NCBI GenBank assembly: GCA_028386065.3
Contig: JAKUCV010005492.1
Coordinates: 62,001-126,000, forward strand
Direction of reading: 5' to 3'
From: Turnera subulata
Taxonomy: Eukaryota; Streptophyta; Magnoliopsida; Malpighiales; Passifloraceae
Length of the DNA stretch: 64,000 nucleotides
Shown: piece after piece, positions 57,524 to 64,000 of the stretch
How positions within the stretch are numbered: the first letter of the stretch is position 1
Layout of the letters: every line of letters begins with the position of its first letter
Notes under the pieces: generated by a model
The model's input: only the letters and a program-made list of their open reading frames with translations
Told to the model about the DNA's origin: nothing
Database searches by the model: none
Translations under genes and position numbers: made by a program

Positions 57524-60490
57524 ATGAGTGTTCAAGAGGAATTTATGTCATCAAAAAGGCAAAAAGGCAAAAGTGGAGAAAATCTGGTTTCTATGGAAAC
57601 CATCCATCTGTGTGCTACACTCGTCAGGAGAGAAGATCTAGTTTCAGAAAAACCATCTGGTTGTGTCCAACGGTTAATATTCAGCAGTTACATGGAAAAG
57701 TACAACGGGGCGTTTTGAGTTCTGCAAAGGTGGTTAGTTTTGAACTACCACGTCTGACAAAAGCGAAAACGTTGGAAGAGGAGTTAATGGTCATCAACGG
57801 CTCCTTCAAACCTATGAACTCCTTAAACAATCTCTTTCCTTCATTATTTGAAGTTTTCATCATTAACTCAAACAATCAAAAATCCGGCATTATCTCTCTC
57901 TCACATAAAAACCTCTCAAACTTCAAACACTTCAAAGAATCCATCTTCANCCCCCCCCCAAAACACCTAAAACTGGAGCTACATCGAAGCTTAAGGGACG
58001 GACCATGCTTCAAGCAGCTAGAGAATAGAAGGGAAAAGGAATTAGGTTGAGCACTGGTCCAGACCTGACCTCGACCAAGAGGAATGTTGCTGAGTGCTTA
58101 GAAAGTTTTAGAACTCATGTGCCTCCCGATTTCATCAAAGAAGCTTTGGAGAAGGCAAAGGCACAAAAGCAACTTGAAGTGGAACCCAGCCTTAAGACCA
58201 CTACATGCAACCATTGGCAGGAGTCCAATCCACCGGGTAATATTTTTGACTCAGGTGTTCTACGTGTTAATCCCATAAGTTAATTTATACCCAACACTTT
58301 GGTTTCTACCCAAACTACACCTATAGGACAGAAACCCTTATCAACTACAAAAGAGAGGGTGTTAAAACAATCTGTTGATGTGGATAAGTCAATTGTTGAG
58401 TGCGTTGCTAAGGTTGATTCTAGTCCTTTAATTGATGTCAATACTACTCAAAACAGTTTATTGAGTAAGTTGAAAGTACCTTCAGGTCAAGATGCTAGTG
58501 TTTTTCTTGAGATGAAGAAGAAAGAGATCGGTGGCTTGTTCCCTAGATTGTTGGTTGATGAATCTAGACCATCTATGGGTCCAAGAGTGGCTTTAACTGA
58601 GAAGCTTATGATGGCTGAGTTGGAGCAAGTCAATGTGGAAACCTAGAAACTGAAAGATTTGGTTGCTCTATAAACAAAATATGCGGCCAAGGAAGCAAAG
58701 ATTGTGGTTGTGGTTCCTAATGAAACCATGCAGAATGAGAAGAACCAGCACGAGAAAGAGCAAGTTAAGAAGGAACCTATGGTAGATTTGAATGTTGCTC
58801 TGACTGAAGGTTCTAAAGATGATGGCATAACCTTGACAGAGGTGATGAAGATAGCTGAGGAAGCCGCAAAAGTAGCCCAACAACCATAAGTTGATGATGT
58901 GGTGGTCTAGAACAAACTAGCAGACAAGCAGAATGACCAAGACAAAGAAGATGATTGAGAATCTGAGTCTGACAACAAGAAGGCTTTTGAAGAGAAGAAA
59001 GATGAAGAACAAGAGCAATCCGCTTTTGTCAGAAAACTAAGAAGAAGAAGAAGGTTGTGGTTCTTGCAAAAACCACACAGCTGGTTTTGAGGAAGCCAAG
59101 TACCCATTCCCAGTTCAAAACCGTGAGCAAGAAGAGTGGCAAGCAAAAGGCCATTTAGAATAACATTGATGATTCTGATGGTGATAACAATTTGTCTAAG
59201 GCAGTTAATAAAGAACGAGAGGCTGAGAAGTCTAAGAAGAAAAAGAGAACCGATGAAGAACATGATGTTGATGATGGTTCTAAGAAAACCATTAGTGAAG
59301 AACATGAAAACAATGATGATGCCGAAGATGAACATGCTGATGATAGTAACCGTGATGAAGAAACAGATGATGATGAAGATGTTGGTAAAGCATCAGATGA
59401 TAATGAGGATGATGAAGAAGAGTATGACCAAGAGAAAGTGGAAGAAGAAATTAAGGAGGATCCGGCATATGATGAGGAAGAAAAGAAAAATGAAAAAGAA
59501 AGTATTGTTCCTGTGCTTCTAAAGAAAGAGGCCAAAACTGACTTAAAATCCAAGAAGAATGGAAAGCCAAAGAAGAAAGAGAAAGAAGGTGATGAAGTAC
59601 TAAATTTTATGAACACCTTCAGTGTGAATCTTGATGACTTTGAAGCTCTTCGGGTCACATAAATTCTAAGGTAATTCAAGCTTGATTACTTGGCCACCTT
59701 GAAGAAACTGGCCTATGAGAAGCTAGTGAAGGAATTCTACACCAATATGCTTGTGAAGAAAGATGCTGAAGGGAATGTGGTGTACTTCACGACCAAATTA
59801 AAGGGAAAATCCATAAAAATTACTGCTGAGATAATCCAAGATGAATTGAAGCTCAAAAAGGGGTCTATCAAGCACTATGACACTTTATCCGGGAAACCTG
59901 TCAACATAGCTCGTACTCCTAACTTTGCCCAACAAATGAAGTTGATTTTTGGGAATGCGAGAAAGAAGGGAGACTACAGGGATGCGAATCCACTAGCAAG
60001 AGGACTTATGTTTATGCTTACCAGGGTGATTTTGTTGCGACCATGGCACAAGACCGGTACCAAAACTCAAGACTTGTGGATTCTCACTTGTGTGAAGAAG
60101 AAGAGTTCCAATTGCTTTGCTCATCTGATCCTACATCACATGGCACTCTATAGGGAGCGAAGTCATAGGCTGCTTATTACTCTTCTTGCAAAGAGATTTG
60201 GTGTGAAACCATCCAAGTCGGATATTCCTATTCCCATTGACTCCATTAATAGGAAAACTTTATCCAATATGGGGATAAAACTGAATGTTGAGGGTAAGTT
60301 TCAGGTCACAAAGGCTATTGATGGCAGTGGAATGGATGCAAAGTATGATGACCTTACTACCCGAGTCAATTATGTGGAGAAGGATGTTCAAGCTTTGCGC
60401 GAGGATTTGAAGACATTTGAAGCCAATGTGATGGAAAAGCTTGACCAGATTATCTCTGCTATGTCTCCTACCGCCTCTGATGAAGAATGA
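57524..60490 (+). pseudogene. Third ORF of SIRE-type element (env-position, acidic), partly open
   Basis: Downstream of RNase H and before the polypurine tract, where SIRE/Maximus elements carry an extra ORF sometimes called env-like. Open pieces: 58299-58646 (115 codons), 59192-59662 (156 codons, more than half Lys/Glu/Asp) and 59690-60490 (266 codons). The last has YEKLVKEFYTNMLVKKDAEG near its start, resembling plant proteins labelled putative plant transposon protein, and ends in a heptad-like coiled coil (residues about 218-258, TTRVNYVEKDVQALREDLKT). No signal peptide or convincing membrane helix is visible, so an envelope function is not supported. Stops near 58270, 58645, 58888 and 59160 break it. 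One N lies at 57950. Confidence 0.7.
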
Positions 60491-61110
60491 AACCTTTTTA
60501 AGATCTGATGCACCTAGTTTCATGCAATACAACTAGATTAGAACATGGTTTCTATTATGGTTCTGTTATCTGGTTTTTATTATGGTTTCTATCTTTTGGG
60601 AATTTGCTTATGTTTATTTATGGATATTTGCATTACTCTTTTGGATATTATGTTATGTTTCTGCATGGATGAAGGATATTCTGTTCCTATATATTATGAT
60701 GATCATCCCTTGTTTGTTGATGTCAAAAGGGAGAGAAAAATATATATGTTGGTCTTATGCAGGATATATGGCATGGTTTCGATAAAACCATGTGATTAAG
60801 ATTTGTGGTATGGTTTCAATAAAACCACACTGTACTTTGAGAGATTGTGTGCTAGTTCGTTGTATACTTGTTAAATCTCTCATGCAGGAATTGAAAATCA
60901 CAGGGGGAGTTTTTGGGTATGTAAGCCAAATGAAGCTTACACAAAAAATTGTTGGCTAAATTAAGCCAAATGCGATTACATGTTTGAACTTAAAATCCGT
61001 ATCGAATTGTAAAATCACATTAAATAGGGAGAGCAACAAAATAGGGGGAGTTTGTAAAACTTTGGATGAATGTTTCTTCTAACCATGGTTTTGGAGAAAT
61101 CAACACATGT
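60491..61110 (+). other. SIRE-type 3' untranslated region
   Basis: Non-coding segment with GT/AT-rich text, several TGGTTT/AAACCA hairpins (60772-60792, 60811-60827) and a palindrome AACCATGGTT (61081-61090). Two G-rich purine runs (ACAGGGGGAGTTTTTGG near 60900 and AATAGGGGGAGTTTG near 61035) resemble extra polypurine tracts. Confidence 0.6.
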
Positions 61111-61128
61111 CATCAAAAAGAGGGAGAT
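61111..61128 (+). other. Polypurine tract of SIRE-type element
   Basis: CATCAAAAAGAGGGAGAT directly before the LTR start TGTTG at 61129. This matches the strongly conserved plus-strand primer of SIRE-type Copia elements. Confidence 0.8.
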
Positions 61129-61655
61129 TGTTGTGTTAAATATGGGCAAATCACTCTCTTAAGCTTAATTAGTAATTTAATCATGTTTAACAATAGTTTA
61201 CGATTGATTTTGATGACTAACAAACCACTTGGATAAATGCTTGTATACATGTATTGTGTTGATTAAGTATACAAGAGGATGCATGGTTTCAAGAAAACCA
61301 TATGCTTATGAAGGATGGTTTTCGAAGCAACCACATGAACACGAGTTGTCATTTATCACATTATTTCTGCAACTTGTGTGTGGTCCTTCCAGCATTAAAA
61401 CTCCACTCCTAACGGCCAATATTGGAAAACAAGCAAGAGAAAAGGTTCAGAAAAGTGCAGAAGATGTTCTCTCTTCACTCCCACTTCACTTTAGTGAAGG
61501 TGGTCCCCTTAGTGGTCCAAACTTTCCAGATTTGGTATTTCTTTGCAATCAAGGAGTTAACAAGCTGTTGTGGTCCCAACTTGAATTGCAAGTGAACTGA
61601 AGTCAACTAAGGGATTCAAAGAGTCGTTGAGACACTTCCCCCCAAAACTCAAAAA

Positions 61656-61663
61656 TATATAAG
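61656..61663 (+). promoter_or_regulatory. TATA box of SIRE-type LTR
   Basis: TATATAAG followed by AGGG, about 530 bp into the LTR, the usual U3 position. Confidence 0.55.
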
Positions 61664-62404
61664 AGGGTTCAAAATACATCTGAAGATAATTCTAGCCATT
61701 TGAGCAAATCTGAGTTTGAAATTTGAGCTTACACATTGTTCTGGTTTCACTATTTTATCCAAATCCATTGAAAGGTTAGTTTATAAGCAAGACTTGGTTT
61801 AGTTTTGCTAGGAATTCAAGTCTAGGATGTTAGGAACAATAGACTTAAGCTAGAGGGGGGGTGAATAGCTTATGATCGAAAATTAAAAACTTTGCAGGAA
61901 ATAAGTGCGGAATTAAAAGAATGAAGGATACAAGAGATTTATCCTGGTTCACACACACTCTACTAGTGTGGCTAATCCAGCCCTTCAAGTCTCACTTGAA
62001 GATTTCACTATCTACGTTAAGCTTACGGGTGCTTAACAAACCGCTACAACCTAGGAATTCTAGTCACAAGAATCCTAAACCCTGAAAGTTCAAGTCACAT
62101 GAACTTCAGCTCTCTTGCTTGAAGATACCTCACTTCAAGACTTCTCACACAAGAAGATATACTCCTCTTCTTATGAATCTAACCAAGGGAACTAACCTCC
62201 CTCAAGGTGTGTATAACAACACAATAATCACTCAGAACAAAAGACTCTCTCAAAGAGCAGGTGTGAGTGTACAAGTGAAGCTCTAAAAGGCAACTCTCAA
62301 ATCCTCAATAGGATATTGGCTCAACAAAGATTTGATGAATGTATGAATTGAATGCATGTAAGTAGAGAGTTGATTCACTTTTGAAACACAGCTAAAAATG
62401 CTCA

Positions 62405-62412
62405 ATTTATAG
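62405..62412 (-). promoter_or_regulatory. TATA box of solo LTR S3
   Basis: Minus-strand CTATAAAT followed by TGAGC. The nearest palindrome of the array is 93 bp upstream. Confidence 0.5.
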
Positions 62413-62505
62413 CTTTGAAAAGTTATAGAGCCGTTTTAAATCCACCCAAAAACAGCCTTAAACAAAACATAGTGGGTGCTGAAAAGTTGTCTGCTACAAC
62501 GGCAA

Positions 62506-62966
62506 AACATCGATGTTTTAACTCTAAACATCGATGTTTTAGCCAACAATTTTAAATTATTGCTCCAACGGCTAGTAGAACATCGATGTTGCATTTTAGA
62601 ACATCGATGTTTTCGTACTCAACATCGATGTTCTTCAATTCAACATCGATGTTTTTTGGCTTCGCAAAAATATGATGAAAAAGGGTCTATGCCAGAACAT
62701 CGATGTTGGAAAATGGAACATCGATGTTTTGTGAAACATCGATGTTTGATCAGCCAACATCGATGTTTTTTGGCTTCGGCAAAATTCTATTTCTAAGACA
62801 AGTTTTCATGAACATCGATGTTGGATTGGAAACATCGATGTTTTGACCAACGGTCACAAGAACATCGATGTTTTGTAGTCCAACATCGATGTTTTAGAGC
62901 TACTGCCAATATTTTGAAAAACTTGAAAAACAGAACATCGATGTTGGCTTTCAGAACATCGATGTT
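62506..62966 (-). repeat. Array of 16 identical 12-bp palindromes
   Basis: AACATCGATGTT occurs exactly at 62506, 62527, 62579, 62600, 62621, 62642, 62696, 62717, 62735, 62756, 62811, 62831, 62861, 62882, 62934 and 62955. Start-to-start steps are 21, 52, 21, 21, 21, 54, 21, 18, 21, 55, 20, 30, 21, 52, 21. The array has a weak higher-order unit of about 117 bp holding four palindromes and a shared TTTTTTGGCTTCG block after two of them. Spacers otherwise differ. No function is known to me for this motif in plants. Confidence 0.97.
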
Positions 62967-63063
62967 TTGGACTAAAAACAAATCTTTTTGTTTGAAATCG
63001 TGCTAATGAATTGTATGATTGAAATGTGTTTTGTTTGAGCCAATGCCTAAGAGAAGTTGAGTG

Positions 63064-63209
63064 TTTTACCTTGTACAAATGGGTCCTAACTTCTCTTGCT
63101 CTTCTTTGCACTTCAACTCTTGATCATATCTTCACTTGAGTACTTGATCACTTTGGTTGAGTGCTTGTTTGCTTGATTTCTTTTTGCTTCATCTTGGTTA
63201 TGATCTTGG
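63064..63209. repeat. 146-bp repeat left of sequencing gap
   Basis: Identical to 63484-63629 as far as can be read. Confidence 0.95.
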
Positions 63210-63483
63210 NNNNNNNNNNNNNNNNNNNNNNNNNNNNNNNNNNNNNNNNNNNNNNNNNNNNNNNNNNNNNNNNNNNNNNNNNNNNNNNNNNNNNNNNNNN
63301 NNNNNNNNNNNNNNNNNNNNNNNNNNNNNNNNNNNNNNNNNNNNNNNNNNNNNNNNNNNNNNNNNNNNNNNNNNNNNNNNNNNNNNNNNNNNNNNNNNNN
63401 NNNNNNNNNNNNNNNNNNNNNNNNNNNNNNNNNNNNNNNNNNNNNNNNNNNNNNNNNNNNNNNNNNNNNNNNNNNNNNNNNNN
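63210..63483. other. Sequencing gap (274 N)
   Basis: Run of N between two identical 146-bp sequences inside solo LTR S3. Confidence 1.
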
Positions 63484-63629
63484 TTTTACCTTGTACAAAT
63501 GGGTCCTAACTTCTCTTGCTCTTCTTTGCACTTCAACTCTTGATCATATCTTCACTTGAGTACTTGATCACTTTGGTTGAGTGCTTGTTTGCTTGATTTC
63601 TTTTTGCTTCATCTTGGTTATGATCTTGG
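63484..63629. repeat. 146-bp repeat right of sequencing gap
   Basis: Identical to 63064-63209. Confidence 0.95.
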
Positions 63630-64000
63630 TTTGTCATTTATCAAAACCTGTAATAAGTGAACCATGAAGACATAGGTTCTAACATAGGATTAGATTTGAG
63701 GGTAGTTTAGAGCTTAGCTTGTGAAAAACTTGTAAAGGTTTGAGCTTAGTCTAGCAAAGCTTGTGAATTGTAAAGGTTAAGGTTGAACCCGCAAAAACCT
63801 AAGGATAGTGAGTGTTTGAAATCCTAAAGGAGGATCCTTTAGGTATTGGAGATACCTGGTGAGGGGGAACCACTCTAAAAATCGCTTGTGTTCACTTCTC
63901 TTCCCCAATTTACTTTTGTTCTTTGTTTGAATCTCACTACTACAGTCCAACACGTGGTTTCAGCAGAAACCATATCCGAACTTAAGTTAAAAAAGTTTAA

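Larger units (their letters stand above)
61828..63684 (-). mobile_element. Solo LTR with palindrome-array promoter, family S3
   Basis: 1,857 bp including 274 N, with exact 5-bp duplication TAGGA (61823-61827, 63685-63689). Ends are TGTTAGGAAC and GGTTCTAACA. The minus orientation is preferred: it starts TGTTAGAACC, has a TATA box CTATAAAT at 62405-62412, and places the palindrome array (62506-62966) in U3 directly upstream. No coding region, primer site or polypurine tract lies inside, so it is a solo LTR from a Copia- or Gypsy-type parent that cannot be told from this copy. Confidence 0.8.
61129..64000 (+). repeat. 3' LTR of SIRE-type element, split and running off the window
   Basis: Starts TGTTGTGTTAAATATGGG after the polypurine tract. 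U3 contains hairpins of the TGGTTT/AAACCA type and a TATA box TATATAAG (61656-61663) with GC-poor surroundings. It is interrupted by a solo LTR at 61828-63684 and resumes at 63690. The right end lies beyond the window. Confidence 0.75.

Noticed and set aside
57524..60490. Envelope gene of a plant retrovirus
   Set aside because: Position fits, but no signal peptide, fusion region or transmembrane helix can be seen; it is reported only as a third ORF.
62506..62966. Regularly spaced repeats resembling a CRISPR array
   Set aside because: The repeat is only 12 bp, palindromic, with spacers of 6-43 bp, and lies in a plant LTR. No cas-like genes. Treated as a palindrome array.

Overview
The window is nuclear DNA from a flowering plant, very probably a eudicot. 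It holds one host gene at the left edge and about 59 kb of nested, mostly dead transposable elements. The plant assignment rests on the GTL1-type double-trihelix transcription factor, which keeps the Arabidopsis GTL1 signature near its N-terminus, and on plant-type Copia, Gypsy, L1, SINE and Mutator-like elements. All element boundaries below were found by eye from terminal TG/CA dinucleotides, terminal inverted repeats and target-site duplications (TSDs).

Layout. 1-3126 (-): GTL1, exon 1 and part of exon 2, with a low-complexity 5' region to about 4870. 4879-13435 (+): an old Copia element (Copia-1) with a tRNA-derived SINE (4990-5305) in its 5' LTR and a defective Gypsy element (7616-11452, -) inside pol. 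14057-22931 (+): an L1-type LINE with a perfect 15-bp TSD, split inside ORF1 by Copia-2 (15305-20006, -). 23975-24208: a second, truncated SINE copy joined to a 48-bp tandem duplication. 24299-25988: a Mutator-like foldback element. 26252-45320 (-): Copia-3 (Tnt1-like), with a 3.2-kb solo LTR in gag (31241-34455) and a non-coding Gypsy-type LARD-like element (37251-44882) in its 5' LTR. 45758-46944: a second Mutator-like element. 47202-48996 and 50490-53555: two more solo LTRs; the second belongs to the same family as the one in Copia-3 gag. About 53990-55243: an LTR-like block with a 21-bp minisatellite. 55244 to the end (+): a SIRE/Maximus-type Copia, 5'-truncated, with a third ORF downstream of pol and a 3' LTR that is itself split by a solo LTR (61828-63684) containing a 274-base sequencing gap.

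The most striking signal is in that last solo LTR. Sixteen perfect copies of the 12-bp palindrome AACATCGATGTT lie in 461 bp, mostly 21 bp apart with longer gaps of 52-55 bp. They sit just upstream of a minus-strand TATA box, so they occupy the position of a U3 enhancer. The spacers have diverged while all sixteen 12-mers are identical. Three related copies with the same spacing (52 and 20 bp) occur in the leader of the unrelated Copia-3. A second unexplained pattern is a set of short hairpins with arms TGGTTT/AAACCA scattered over ORF3, the 3' UTR and the LTR of the SIRE-type element.

Only GTL1 looks like a functional host gene. The retroelement frames carry stops, frameshifts or deletions. 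The nesting gives a relative history: Copia-1 before its SINE and Gypsy; LINE before Copia-2; Copia-3 before its solo LTR and LARD; SIRE-type element before its solo LTR.
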